Notes: a model not told the origin generated them from the letters alone. DNA of 34,809 nt from Azoarcus sp. (GCA_031276015.1 JAISNX010000117.1:1-34809); one strand, 5' to 3'. Shown: positions 1 to 9,618, counted from the first letter of the stretch. Numbers and translations are program-made.

Positions 1-2
1 GC

Positions 3-464
3 TTCAACGACATGGATGCCTTTTCCGAAACCGACATGTACGCGGTGGGCGGCCATGGCGACGTGTGGCACTTCGACGGGAAGGATTGGGAGCAAATGGG
101 CTTCCCGAGCAATGTCACGTTGGGCACGGTGACTTGCGCGGGTGACGGCAAGGTCTATATCTCCGGCGAAGCTGGCAGTCTGTGGCGCGGACGGGAATCG
201 ACCTGGGAGCCGGTCTACAAAGGCGCTTCATCTATTCTGTGGAATGATGCCGTATGGTTCGAGGATAAGCTCTGGCTGGCCTCCGATTACCAATTGCGCG
301 TCTGGAACGGCAAGGAAGTCACGCAAGTCTTGCGTGACGGCAAACCCGTGCCGATCTACGGGCACATGGATGCACGCGACGGCTTATTGGTAGTCGCCAG
401 CCCGGAATTCGTCATGGCCTATGACGACAAGGACTGGCGTACGCTAGTCGCGCCTCTGGATTAA
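3..464 (+). CDS. Beta-propeller/WD-like hypothetical protein, C-terminal part (5' end outside window)
   Basis: Frame open to the window start; repeated G-DVWHFDGKDWEQM / GSLWRGRESTWEPV / LRVWNGKEV motifs typical of propeller blades; stop at 462-464. Confidence 0.6.
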   Translation, partial: FNDMDAFSETDMYAVGGHGDVWHFDGKDWEQMGFPSNVTLGTVTCAGDGKVYISGEAGSLWRGRESTWEPVYKGASSILWNDAVWFEDKLWLASDYQLRVWNGKEVTQVLRDGKPVPIYGHMDARDGLLVVASPEFVMAYDDKDWRTLVAPLD

Positions 465-477
465 CGACTCAGCGCCG

Positions 478-1770
478 ATGCCTCCTGTCAAACCCTCATT
501 CCCATTCATACCGCCCCTGCTCGAACGTCACGCAGGCGACGCCGCCTTCTACTGGCAACAGCGCGACCAGTCGGCCTACTCGCAACTGATCGACTGGCAG
601 GCCCTGTGGCATTTCGACCGCCTGTTGAACGCGCATCTGGACGGCATCCGCGTGGCGGGCGATGCGGGCTGGCAACTGGCCTTGCAGGCGCTCGAAAGAT
701 GGGGCGGCGCGGGAGAACTGTTCGTCTGCGCCACGCTGGCACTGGAACAAGGACGCGAGGCATGGCAACAGCCCGTTTTTGCCGCCGTGCAACGCAACCC
801 CGCACGTTTGCTGCGCGGTCTCGTCAGTGCGGCGCTGTGGTTGCCGATCGGGTCACGGCGGGAATTCATCGAACAATGGAGCCGACCCGACGCCGCGGAA
901 CTCATGCAAACAGCGGCATGGCGCATCCTGGCCTGCTGCGGCGAAGCGGCGGACGGACAGGCGCTTCGGGCGCGTTTCGACAAAGCCTTGCGCCACCCCG
1001 ATCCGTGTATGCGTGCCGCGGCGTGTCGCGCCAGTCCGTGCCTGCGGCTGACCGGGCAAGTGCCCGCCTGCCTGCACGACGAAGCGGGCGAAGTCATGAT
1101 CGAGGCCGCCATCGCCCTGCAACGCGCGGGCAGCACACAGGGCCGTGCGAAGTTGCAAGCAACCGTCATCGGCGTGGCGGGCTATATCGGTAAACTCGAC
1201 AGCCATGACCGCCAACGCGCGCAGCACCGTCTGGGGCGCTGGCTGCGCCATCTGGCCCTCTCGCTGCCGCCAGCAAGTCCGGACGTGGAAAACCTGCTCG
1301 CGCAACTGCCGCCCCGGCTGAGGCTGTCATTCATCCTGCACCATGGGGACACCGCCTGGTTGCCGCTGGTGCGGGAGCAAATGTACAACCCGGAATGCGC
1401 GCGCCTGGCCGGGCGGGTGTGGTCGATTCTGACAGGTGTCGATCTGGAAACCCACGGACTGGCCTTGCCCATCCCGCCCAGGGATGCCGGACGCGAATTT
1501 CCCACGGACAATCTCGATCCCGGCCTTCCCATGCCCAACGAACGGGCCGTGGCGGGTTTCAGCCTGTCATTGCCGGAGGGGCAAAGAATCTTGTTGGGGC
1601 GGTTTCTGGACAGCCTGGACAGGCAGGATTTATACGCACTGTTGCGCAACGCGCCGCAAGACGTGCGCTGGATGGCGGCCCGGCATCTGGAACAACGGGA
1701 AAATTTCCTGTTCAATACCCGCGCACCCGCGCGAGAGCAGGCCGAAACCCTGGAACGCGCTTTCCGGTGA
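478..1770 (+). CDS. TIGR02270-like (HEAT-repeat-like) conserved protein, family often found in T6SS-associated loci
   Basis: 430 aa ORF; N-terminal FIPPLLERHAGDAAFYWQQRDQ and alpha-helical repeat character resemble the TIGR02270 family; 8 bp from a thioredoxin-like gene. Confidence 0.6.
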   Translation: MPPVKPSFPFIPPLLERHAGDAAFYWQQRDQSAYSQLIDWQALWHFDRLLNAHLDGIRVAGDAGWQLALQALERWGGAGELFVCATLALEQGREAWQQPVFAAVQRNPARLLRGLVSAALWLPIGSRREFIEQWSRPDAAELMQTAAWRILACCGEAADGQALRARFDKALRHPDPCMRAAACRASPCLRLTGQVPACLHDEAGEVMIEAAIALQRAGSTQGRAKLQATVIGVAGYIGKLDSHDRQRAQHRLGRWLRHLALSLPPASPDVENLLAQLPPRLRLSFILHHGDTAWLPLVREQMYNPECARLAGRVWSILTGVDLETHGLALPIPPRDAGREFPTDNLDPGLPMPNERAVAGFSLSLPEGQRILLGRFLDSLDRQDLYALLRNAPQDVRWMAARHLEQRENFLFNTRAPAREQAETLERAFR

Positions 1771-1774
1771 TGAC

Positions 1775-2194
1775 ATGAGCAATCCACTCGACCCGTGGAA
1801 TGATGCGGCGCTCATCGCGGACAGGCTCGAATCGCCGACGAATCGCCTGATCGTTGTCATCGGGGCGGAAAGCTGGTGCGAGAAATGCCGGAATCTCAAA
1901 CCGCATTTCGAGGAACTGGCCCGGCAGGCACCCGCCCAGGACATCATGCTGTGGTTCGATCTGGAAACGCATCAGGAATTCCTGGGGTCATACATTCCGG
2001 AATCACTGCCGGAAGTGCTGATCTACAGGAATACGTGCCTGGCCGCGCGCAGCCTGTTGCCGGACGGCAAGAGGGAATCCCTGCTCGCGGCCTTGCGGAT
2101 GGCGTGCCCGGATCGGGCGGAAACGAACGATCCCGGCATAGCCCGGAGACTGGCGCGGGAAGACTGGGCCTGGGCACAGGGGATTTCTCCATGA
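1775..2194 (+). CDS. Thioredoxin-like protein
   Basis: MSNPLDPWNDAALIADRLESPTNRLIVVIGAESWCEKCRNLKPHFEELA: WCxxC active site in a thioredoxin-fold context; ATG 5 nt after upstream stop. Confidence 0.7.
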   Translation: MSNPLDPWNDAALIADRLESPTNRLIVVIGAESWCEKCRNLKPHFEELARQAPAQDIMLWFDLETHQEFLGSYIPESLPEVLIYRNTCLAARSLLPDGKRESLLAALRMACPDRAETNDPGIARRLAREDWAWAQGISP

Positions 2195-2409
2195 GTTTGC
2201 TTCCCGCGGATTGTCGGCGTCGCAAATCAAGGAATAACCGTCGGTCGTCCCTGCATAAATCCATTTTATAATCGCCGGATTCGCTCCCGCTGCTGCCCAG
2301 GCAGTCCGACATGGCGGCCCATGCCAGAAATGTCATGTACCGCAGGTTTTCCCCGATGCGCGGAAAGAAAAAAACGATGTAGGATGAAGCCATCCTCCCG
2401 GCGGCATGC

Positions 2410-3459
2410 ATGATGCAAACCACTCCTGATAAAAACCATTCCAGGCTACAGGCTTGCGCCCGTCATGGCGCGCGACGGATGCTTTTCTGGTATAAAAACG
2501 CGCGCCCGCGCGCACTGCCGCAAAGCATCATGCCCGCCGTTCTCGCCGTCTGCTTCGCCTTCGGCTCGCCCGGTTTCTGCTGGTGGCTGGCCGTGCTGGC
2601 CGTGCTTGGCGTCGCTTGCGCGCATCTTGCCGCCAATCTTTTCGACGATTATTTCGATTACCGCCTTTGCCGGGCCGATTACCGCGACACGCTCCGGCAC
2701 GAAGGCTTTCGCGCCCGCATCGGCAAATGCCTGTACCTGACTTCCGGAGAGGCCACGCTCAGGCAACTGCTTTTTGTCGCGCTGTTGTTCAGCTTCGCCG
2801 CCCTCACCATCGGGAGCCTTGTTTTCTATTACCGCGACAAGACGATCCTCCAGATCGCCGCCGTTACCGCGCTGCTGGCGCTCTCGTATTCCGGCCCGCC
2901 CCTGCGGCTGAGTTATCACGGTCTCGGCGAATTGACGATCGGCGTCATTTTCGGCCCGCTGAACATGCTCGGCACTTATTACGCCGCCTGCGGGGAAATC
3001 GGCCAGTCGCTCATCCTCGTTTCCGTGCCTGTCGGTTTGCTGGTGATGAACATCGTTTATGTGCACTCCATTCTCGATGTCATCCCCGACAAGAAAATCG
3101 GCAAGCAGACGCTCGCCGTCCTGCTCGGCGGCAAGACCGCCATGCTCGGGGTGCTTTTCCTCGTGCTTTTCCTGCCTTACGGCCTCATCGTCTGGGGCAT
3201 TCTCGCGGCCAGCCTGCCGCCCGCCTGGTGGCTGTTGCTGCTCACCCTGCCCATGGCCGCCGCGCTGTTCCGCATGATGCTGGCCCATACCCGCCAGCCT
3301 GGCCGCAAATTCGCGCCCAAACCCTGGATGGGGCCGATGGACAGTTGGCGGCAAATCGAGGCCATCGGCATCGACTGGTTCATGATCCGCTGGCTGCTGG
3401 CGAGGAATCTGCTCGCCACGCTTTGCCTCATCGGCATGGTGCTGGCTTTCGCCGCCTGA
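2410..3459 (+). CDS. UbiA-family prenyltransferase
   Basis: Multi-TM protein with Asp-rich motifs NLFDDYFDYR and DVIPDKKIGKQT as in UbiA/MenA enzymes; start may be internal (MLFWYKNARP, 2479). Confidence 0.85.
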   Translation: MMQTTPDKNHSRLQACARHGARRMLFWYKNARPRALPQSIMPAVLAVCFAFGSPGFCWWLAVLAVLGVACAHLAANLFDDYFDYRLCRADYRDTLRHEGFRARIGKCLYLTSGEATLRQLLFVALLFSFAALTIGSLVFYYRDKTILQIAAVTALLALSYSGPPLRLSYHGLGELTIGVIFGPLNMLGTYYAACGEIGQSLILVSVPVGLLVMNIVYVHSILDVIPDKKIGKQTLAVLLGGKTAMLGVLFLVLFLPYGLIVWGILAASLPPAWWLLLLTLPMAAALFRMMLAHTRQPGRKFAPKPWMGPMDSWRQIEAIGIDWFMIRWLLARNLLATLCLIGMVLAFAA

Positions 3460-3473
3460 GCCGCGCGCCGCCC

Positions 3474-4373
3474 ATGAAGCCTTTTCTTTATTTGCCGCTC
3501 TGGTTTCTTAAGACGCGGGTTTTCGGCAAAAAGATTCCCTTGCAATCGGTCGTGTTCATTTCCGACAAATGCAATCTCAAATGCCGCCACTGCGTCATTT
3601 ACGCCAAGAAAGACGCCATCATCAAAACCCGCGATGAAGTCCGCGCCGATCTCGAATACTGTTACCGGCTCGGTTCGCGTTTCGTCGATCTCGAAGGCGG
3701 GGAGCCGACCCTGTGGCGGGACGGCGAGCACGATCTCAACAGCCTGATCCGCCTTGCGCGCGAGATCGGGTTTTATTCCGTGACGGTCACGACCAACGCC
3801 GCCAGACCCTTCCCCGGCCTGGAGGCGGATTCTATCTGGGTGAGCATGGACGGTGTCGGGTCAGCGCACGATGCCGTTCGCGGCGAGGGTACTTTCGCCC
3901 GCCTCGTCCAGCACATCGAGGGTTGCGGGCATCCCAGGGTGAGCGTCAATATGGTGGTCAATGCGCTCAACCACGACGGGGTGGAGGAAGCCATCCAGTT
4001 CGTGGCCGATCATCCGCGCATCGAATCCATCGCCATCAATCTGCACACGCCGTTTCCGGGCACGGAGGCGCTGGAACTCGACGACAATACCCGCCGCGCC
4101 GTGATCGACAAGGTGATCGGGCGCAAGAAAAAAGGCTACCCGATCATGAATTCGCTTGCTGGTCTGAAGCTGATGCGGCGGCGGGACTTTCGCAAATATT
4201 GCTGGATGGCGAATTTCGTCATGCCCGACGGACGGCGGCTGCCGGAGTGCAACGGCAAGGCGGCGGGGCTGTGCGAGCGTTGCGGGTTCTGCATGGCGGG
4301 CGAGATGGCGGCAGTGATGACACTGAAGCCGGAGACCCTGTTGGCGGGGCTGAAGCTGCGGGTGACGGGGTAG
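3474..4373 (+). CDS. Radical SAM protein with C-terminal Cys-rich (SPASM-like) segment
   Basis: CNLKCRHC (CxxxCxxC) cluster motif, EGGEPTLW; C-terminal CWMANFVMPDGRRLPECNGKAAGLCERCGFC. Confidence 0.88.
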   Translation: MKPFLYLPLWFLKTRVFGKKIPLQSVVFISDKCNLKCRHCVIYAKKDAIIKTRDEVRADLEYCYRLGSRFVDLEGGEPTLWRDGEHDLNSLIRLAREIGFYSVTVTTNAARPFPGLEADSIWVSMDGVGSAHDAVRGEGTFARLVQHIEGCGHPRVSVNMVVNALNHDGVEEAIQFVADHPRIESIAINLHTPFPGTEALELDDNTRRAVIDKVIGRKKKGYPIMNSLAGLKLMRRRDFRKYCWMANFVMPDGRRLPECNGKAAGLCERCGFCMAGEMAAVMTLKPETLLAGLKLRVTG

Positions 4374-4382
4374 CGCCCCGGT

Positions 4383-5726
4383 ATGGGTGCCGCGATCATG
4401 GCTTCGTCCCGTCGCAATCCTCTCATTGTCGTGCGCGGCGAGATCGTGCACTTCACCGGCGATCCCGCCGAAGAAGGTGCGTCCGCCTGCGAGCATTTGC
4501 CGGACGGGCTGCTCGTCATTGACGATGGGCGCATCCTGCACTGCGGCCCGGCCAGCGCAGTGCAGGATGCGATTCCCGGCGACGCACGCCATTTCGACTA
4601 TCGCGGCAAGCTGATCCTGCCCGGTTTCGTCGACACCCACACGCATTACGCACAGACCGGCATCATTGCCAGCCATGGCGAGCAGCTTACCGCCTGGCTG
4701 GAGAAATACACCTATCCGGCGGAACGCCGTTTCGCCGATCCCGCCCATGCCGCCGCCGAGGCCGGGTTTTTCTGCGATCAACTGCTGCGCCACGGCACGA
4801 CCACGGCAATGACTTTCGCCACCGTGCATCCGGCATCGGTCGACGCCATCTTCGAGGCGGCGCGCGCGCGCCGGATGCGCCTCATTGCGGGCAAGGTGCT
4901 GATGGATCGCAATGGCCCCGACTATTTGATGGAATCCGCCGCCGAGGGCGAGGCCCATACCCTGGCGGCCATCGAAAAATGGCATGGCCGCGAGCGTCTC
5001 GCGTATGCCGTGACGCCCCGTTTCGTCCCGACTTCCACGCCGGAACAACTCCAGCGGGCCGGACGCCTTTTTGCCGACATTCCCGGCCTTTATCTGCAAT
5101 CGCACCTTGCGGAGCAGCGTGCAGAAACGGACTGGGTGGCAAGCCTGCATCCGGAAGCGCGAAGCTATCTCGACATTTACGCGCGTCACGGCCTTCTCGG
5201 CGCGCGCGCCGTCTATGCGCACTGCATCTGGATCGACGATGAAGACCGCCGTTGCATGGCGCTTCACGGCGCGGCAGCAAGTTTTTGCCCTACCTCCAAC
5301 CTGTTCCTCGGTTCCGGGCTTTTCGATCTTGCCCGCGCGCGGCGCTTCGGGCTGCGGGTGGGGCTTGGCACCGACATCGGCGCGGGCACCAGTTTTTCCC
5401 TGCTGCAAACGCTCGACGAAGCCTACAAAGTGCTGCAATTGGCGGGGCAGACGCTCGCGCCCGAGCAAGGCTTTTATCTCGCCACGCTCGGCGGCGCGCG
5501 GGCGCTTTATCTGGACGAATTCATCGGCAACTTCGCCGTCGGGCGCGAGGCGGACTTTGTCGTTCTCGACCCGGAAGCCACGCCATTGCTTGCCTGGCGC
5601 AACGCGCGCGCCGCCACGCTGGCGGAGCGGCTGTTTGCGCTGATGATGCTCGGCGACGAGCGTTGTGTTGCCGCCACGCATCTTCTTGGAGAACCCGCAT
5701 GGATCGCGGCGGAGCAGGGCGGCTGA
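4383..5726 (+). CDS. guaD: Guanine deaminase (amidohydrolase superfamily)
   Basis: DTHTHYAQTGIIASHGEQLTAWLEKYTYPAE, QSHLAEQ, YAHCIWIDDED, CPTSNLFLGSGLFDL, GTDIGAGTSFS. Confidence 0.9.
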   Translation: MGAAIMASSRRNPLIVVRGEIVHFTGDPAEEGASACEHLPDGLLVIDDGRILHCGPASAVQDAIPGDARHFDYRGKLILPGFVDTHTHYAQTGIIASHGEQLTAWLEKYTYPAERRFADPAHAAAEAGFFCDQLLRHGTTTAMTFATVHPASVDAIFEAARARRMRLIAGKVLMDRNGPDYLMESAAEGEAHTLAAIEKWHGRERLAYAVTPRFVPTSTPEQLQRAGRLFADIPGLYLQSHLAEQRAETDWVASLHPEARSYLDIYARHGLLGARAVYAHCIWIDDEDRRCMALHGAAASFCPTSNLFLGSGLFDLARARRFGLRVGLGTDIGAGTSFSLLQTLDEAYKVLQLAGQTLAPEQGFYLATLGGARALYLDEFIGNFAVGREADFVVLDPEATPLLAWRNARAATLAERLFALMMLGDERCVAATHLLGEPAWIAAEQGG

Positions 5727-5753
5727 AGCAAGCCCGTCCGCCACGGAGCCTGC

Positions 5754-7238
5754 TCAGTGCGCGTTCTGGCCTTTCAGCGCCACGATGGCGGTTTTCAGGA
5801 TGATCCACAAATCCAGGCTCAGCGACCAGTTGCGCAGGTATTCGAGATCGTATTCGATGCGTTTTTCCATTTTGTCCACGGTTTCGGTTTCGCCGCGATA
5901 ACCGTTGACCTGCGCCCAGCCGGTAATGCCCGGCCTGACCTTGTGGCGCACCATGTAGCCCTTTATCAGCTTCCGGTAGGTTTCGTTGTGCGCCACCGCG
6001 TGCGGGCGGGGGCCGACGATGCTCATGCGCCCCTGGAGTACGTTCAGGAATTGCGGCAGTTCGTCCATCGAAGTCCGTCGCATGAAGGCACCGAAGCGCG
6101 TGATGCGCTGGTCGTCTTTCGTCGCCTGCCGGATCACCGCGCCGTCGTCGCAGCTCGTCATCGAGCGGAATTTGTAGACCAGGATTTCCTTGCCGTCCAG
6201 GCCGTAGCGCCGCTGCTTGAAAATGACCGGGCCGGGGGAGGACAGCTTGACGCCGATGGCCAGTATCAGCATGACCGGCAACAGCAATAGCAGGATGAGA
6301 AGCGAAAGCACGATGTCCGCCGTGCGTTTGATGATGCCGTTGAAGCCGGTGAAAGGCGTCTCGCACACCGCGACCACCGGCATGTCTCCCACGCTGCCGA
6401 GCCGCCCCTGGATGAGATCGGTCACGAAAATATCCGGCACGAAATAAATCGAGGCCGTCGTGTCCCTGAGATCGTCGAGCAGATGCAGGATGCGGGGCTG
6501 CGTCGCCATCGGCAGGGCGATGTAGATGGTCTCGACATGGTTTTGTTTGATGAAATCCGTCAGATCGCACAAACGCCCTTTTGTCGGGATCGGCAGGGGA
6601 TTGTCTGCCTGCGACCTGTCGCTTGCCGCCTGGAGCCGCGCGGAATTGCGGTCGTCGAAAAAGCCGATGATGTGCGTGCCGAGATAGGGATTGTCGACGA
6701 ACTGCCGCGCGAGGCGGATACCTATATCGTTGCGCCCGACGATGATGGCGGTGCGCTGGTAGTTTCTCATGGAAATCACGCGCGGAAGCGCGGATTTCAG
6801 GGCGAAATAGGCGGCGGTATAGACGACTGGCGTGGCGACGAACCAGGTCGCCAGCACCGGCAGGGGGTAATAATAGATATAGCCGGTAGCGATACCGAAG
6901 GCGCTCATGATGCCGATGAACATCAACCAGCTCAGTGTCATTTTCCGCAAAATGCGCCTGGGCGGTTCATGAAAACTGGCGTCGCCGGGAAAGGCCAGCG
7001 CAAACGAGAGCGCGGCCAGGATGACGTATTGCGAACCGAGTCTGTCATCGTAATAGACAGCGACCAGCAGCAAGGTTGCAATGACGGTAAGCGGATAAAG
7101 AGACGCTTCGATGGTCGAACTCAGCGTGAAACTGCTGCGCCACAGCACATTGCTTTTTGCTGATCGCTCTCTGGGTGGGTTCTGGGACATTTCCTGCTTG
7201 TTTGCGTTATGGTGGATGATGCCGTACTGCAATGGCAT
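5754..7238 (-). CDS. Undecaprenyl-phosphate sugar (glucose) phosphotransferase, exopolysaccharide initiation
   Basis: N-terminal TM helices, PNPT/WcaJ-type C-terminal catalytic domain (FKQRRYGLDGKEILVYKFRSM, RRTSMDELPQFLNVLQGRMSIVGPRPHAVAHNE). Start uncertain; alternative ATG at 7190. Confidence 0.9.
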   Translation of the reverse strand: MPLQYGIIHHNANKQEMSQNPPRERSAKSNVLWRSSFTLSSTIEASLYPLTVIATLLLVAVYYDDRLGSQYVILAALSFALAFPGDASFHEPPRRILRKMTLSWLMFIGIMSAFGIATGYIYYYPLPVLATWFVATPVVYTAAYFALKSALPRVISMRNYQRTAIIVGRNDIGIRLARQFVDNPYLGTHIIGFFDDRNSARLQAASDRSQADNPLPIPTKGRLCDLTDFIKQNHVETIYIALPMATQPRILHLLDDLRDTTASIYFVPDIFVTDLIQGRLGSVGDMPVVAVCETPFTGFNGIIKRTADIVLSLLILLLLLPVMLILAIGVKLSSPGPVIFKQRRYGLDGKEILVYKFRSMTSCDDGAVIRQATKDDQRITRFGAFMRRTSMDELPQFLNVLQGRMSIVGPRPHAVAHNETYRKLIKGYMVRHKVRPGITGWAQVNGYRGETETVDKMEKRIEYDLEYLRNWSLSLDLWIILKTAIVALKGQNAH

Positions 7239-7348
7239 GGCTCGTTCATATTGTTTTTTGCCTCCCCGGACAGCTTGTTTTTATGGATCGATTACATTTT
7301 GTGTCAGGTCGGGCAGCATAACACAGCCGCAGGACGGGGAAGCCCCGA

Positions 7349-8794
7349 CTACTGCATTGTGGAGGCAATCGCCGGGCGGCTCTTTTCCCAATAGACATCC
7401 AGTCTTTTCGCGCTTTCGGCCTCGCGCCCGATGTCGATGCCGCCGCTTCGCCACGCCTTGGCGGCTGCGTGGAGCGCGCGGTAATACTGGTCGGGATCAT
7501 AGGAAACCAGGAGCAGATCCACGCCCGCATCCAGCGCCGCCGCCGCCGCGCGGCCAATACCGCCCGCGTATACCGCGCCCATGTTCAGGTCGTCGGTAAT
7601 CAGGATGCCCTGGTAATTCCAGCCCTCGCCTTCTTTATTGCGCAAAACGCCCTGCACCAGCGCGCGGGAAGTCGAAGCAGTCGCGTGCGGGTCGATGTCG
7701 GGCAGGCGGACATGTGCCAGCATCATCGCCGCGCCTGTGCGGGCGGTGACTTCACGGAACGGCAGCCAGTCGGCGGCCCGCGCCACGGGATCGGTCGACA
7801 GGCTGGCCTCGACGAGATGGGTGTCGCCCCGCACCCGCCCGAGACCGGGGAAATGCTTGACCGTGGGCTGGATGCCGCTGGCGACGAGGCCCGCGCCGTA
7901 GGCCGTGGCTACCCGCGTCACGATCCACGGGTCGGCGGCGATGGCGCGGCGCTCGATCCGGGTGTGCAGGTCGGCCCAATCGCTTTTCTGTTCGGGCTTC
8001 AGGTCGACCACCGGGGACAGATTCATGTTGATGCCCAGGTTCGCCAGCTCGCGCCCCTGCCGTTCGCCCTGGGCGCGGGCGCGCGCTTCCAGGTTTTCCA
8101 TGCCATCCGCGAGCAGGTTGGCAAGCGCGGGCATGGGTTCGATGAGTGGCGACAGATGCGAGACTTTGCCGCCTTCTTGGTCGGCCATGACGAACAGCGG
8201 CGGCAGCCCGGCGCGGCGGCGGATCTCTTGCAGTGTGCCAATGCGCCGGGAGAGGCTTTGCACGCTCTCGCCCGCAAGATTGCGCCGGGTAATGTAGATG
8301 CCGCCGATGAGGCCGCGCTCGGCCAGTGGTTTCAGCTCGTCGAAATCCCGGAAACCGACGACGAAATGCCGCCCCATGCGTTCCATCGCCACGCCTCCCT
8401 GCAATACCTGGTACTGCTGCCAGCGAAACATACCCTCCTGCCATACGACCAGGCACAGCAACAGCAAGCAGACGGCGAAACGCGACCCCGCTTCCAGCCG
8501 AGCTTGCCAGCGCGCCGCGCCATGCAGGGCACGCAGGGCAAACCATGAGCCGCCGCATGCGGCAAGAAGCAATACCGGGGTTTCCACGCCGCGCCAGACA
8601 TAAAAGAAGGGATGCTTGAAACAGTGCACCGCGACGTATGTCAGCGCAATGAGCACGACCCATGCAAGGACGTTTTTCTGCCATGCCGCGAGCCGGAACC
8701 GGCGCGGCGACACAAGGCGGCGCAGGCGCATCATCGTTTTTTCTCCCGCGAGCGAACGCACTTCGCCGCACACCGTTGAATCATCGTCTTTCAT
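7349..8794 (-). CDS. Glycoside hydrolase family 3 (beta-N-acetylhexosaminidase-like) with N-terminal membrane segment
   Basis: NLSPVVDL, KHFPGLGRVRGDTH, ILITDDLNMGA motifs of GH3/NagZ; about 3 hydrophobic N-terminal helices; RBS-like GGGAGAAAC before ATG at 8794. Confidence 0.85.
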   Translation of the reverse strand: MKDDDSTVCGEVRSLAGEKTMMRLRRLVSPRRFRLAAWQKNVLAWVVLIALTYVAVHCFKHPFFYVWRGVETPVLLLAACGGSWFALRALHGAARWQARLEAGSRFAVCLLLLCLVVWQEGMFRWQQYQVLQGGVAMERMGRHFVVGFRDFDELKPLAERGLIGGIYITRRNLAGESVQSLSRRIGTLQEIRRRAGLPPLFVMADQEGGKVSHLSPLIEPMPALANLLADGMENLEARARAQGERQGRELANLGINMNLSPVVDLKPEQKSDWADLHTRIERRAIAADPWIVTRVATAYGAGLVASGIQPTVKHFPGLGRVRGDTHLVEASLSTDPVARAADWLPFREVTARTGAAMMLAHVRLPDIDPHATASTSRALVQGVLRNKEGEGWNYQGILITDDLNMGAVYAGGIGRAAAAALDAGVDLLLVSYDPDQYYRALHAAAKAWRSGGIDIGREAESAKRLDVYWEKSRPAIASTMQ

Positions 8795-9038
8795 CTTGTT
8801 TCTCCCGGTTTTTCCCATGACGCGGGAGCACTCCCGCGCGCTTACGAACATGGCCAGCATAGAAGCCCCATGTGAACGGCCCGGAAAGGGAAAAAGGGGA
8901 TTATGTGAAGGAAATGTGAAAAACGCCGATAACGCTAATGTCATTTCTGGCGAAGCGATGCAAGACAGCGTTGTCCAGTCCAGGATGGACTACCGAGGCG
9001 GACAGATGCGTAACTCACGACAATTCGCCACAAAGGAG

Positions 9039-9067
9039 TTTACAGGCGCTGAAACGCACACTACAAT
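9039..9067 (+). promoter_or_regulatory. Candidate sigma70 promoter of the tRNA-Ala/tRNA-Glu unit
   Basis: TTTACA - 17 bp - TACAAT, then GC-rich discriminator (GCGCG) 15 bp upstream of tRNA-Ala. Confidence 0.7.
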
Positions 9068-9082
9068 GCGCGATCTTTCGAC

Positions 9083-9158
<76 letters not shown>

Positions 9159-9183
9159 CCGGAAAGTTGTAGTTGGCCGAGTA

Positions 9184-9259
9184 GTCCCCATCGTCTAGAG
9201 GCCTAGGACACCGCCCTTTCACGGCGATAACCGGGGTTCGAATCCCCGTGGGGACGCCA
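9184..9259 (+). tRNA. tRNA-Glu (TTC)
   Basis: GTCCCCATCGTCTAGAGGCCTAGGACACCGCCCTTTCACGGCGATAACCGGGGTTCGAATCCCCGTGGGGACGCCA; anticodon TTC. Confidence 0.97.
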
Positions 9260-9281
9260 CTCTATCCCCGGTAGAGTGGCG
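9255..9281 (+). terminator. Hairpin directly at the 3' end of tRNA-Glu
   Basis: Perfect 10-bp stem CGCCACTCTA-tccccgg-TAGAGTGGCG overlapping the tRNA 3' end; no strong T-tract. Confidence 0.5.
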
Positions 9282-9392
9282 ATGAACAAGCTGGAACGTG
9301 TGTACCTCCGGATTCAGCGCACCTTCTCCAGTAGCCCACGCATGGAATCCTCCATGCCGTTTCTGCTCGAGGCATTACCAGGCTGTACGGGC

Positions 9393-9618
9393 ATAGGTAT
9401 CTACACAGCCTGTTTCCTTCTCCCTCGTCAAAAGCGAGGGCCGCAGGCCCGTGGCAATCCACACGGCGGTTCCGCCTTGCCCCAACGCTTCGGGTGATGG
9501 CTCCGCTGCATGGATTGCCACGTCGCTTTGCTCCTCGCAATGACGCGGTGGGAGGAATTGCCGCACTGCCGGAGTCTGCCATCTGGTGACAGCACTTCAG
9601 GCTGTGTAGATACCTATG
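9393..9618. mobile_element. 226-bp MITE-like element
   Basis: Perfect 21-bp inverted termini CATAGGTATCTACACAGCCTG (9393-9413) / CAGGCTGTGTAGATACCTATG (9598-9618), flanked by identical 9-bp CTGTACGGG at 9384-9392 and 9619-9627. Confidence 0.88.
9422..9544. repeat. Dispersed palindromic repeat (copy 1, inside the MITE-like element)
   Basis: GCGAGGGCCGCAGGCCCGTGGCAATCCA ... TGGATTGCCACGTCGCTTTGCTCCTCGCAATGACG; related copies near 20.68, 22.73 and 28.65 kb. Confidence 0.8.

Noticed and set aside
4383-5726. Futalosine-pathway deaminase (MqnX-like) to match the UbiA gene
   Set aside because: Sequence motifs fit guanine deaminase closely; no mqnA/C/D/E genes recognised nearby.
3861-5744. 627-aa minus-strand ORF opposite radical SAM/guaD
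   Set aside because: Antisense of two well-supported genes; long shadow frames are expected at this GC content, and the translation shows no domain motifs.
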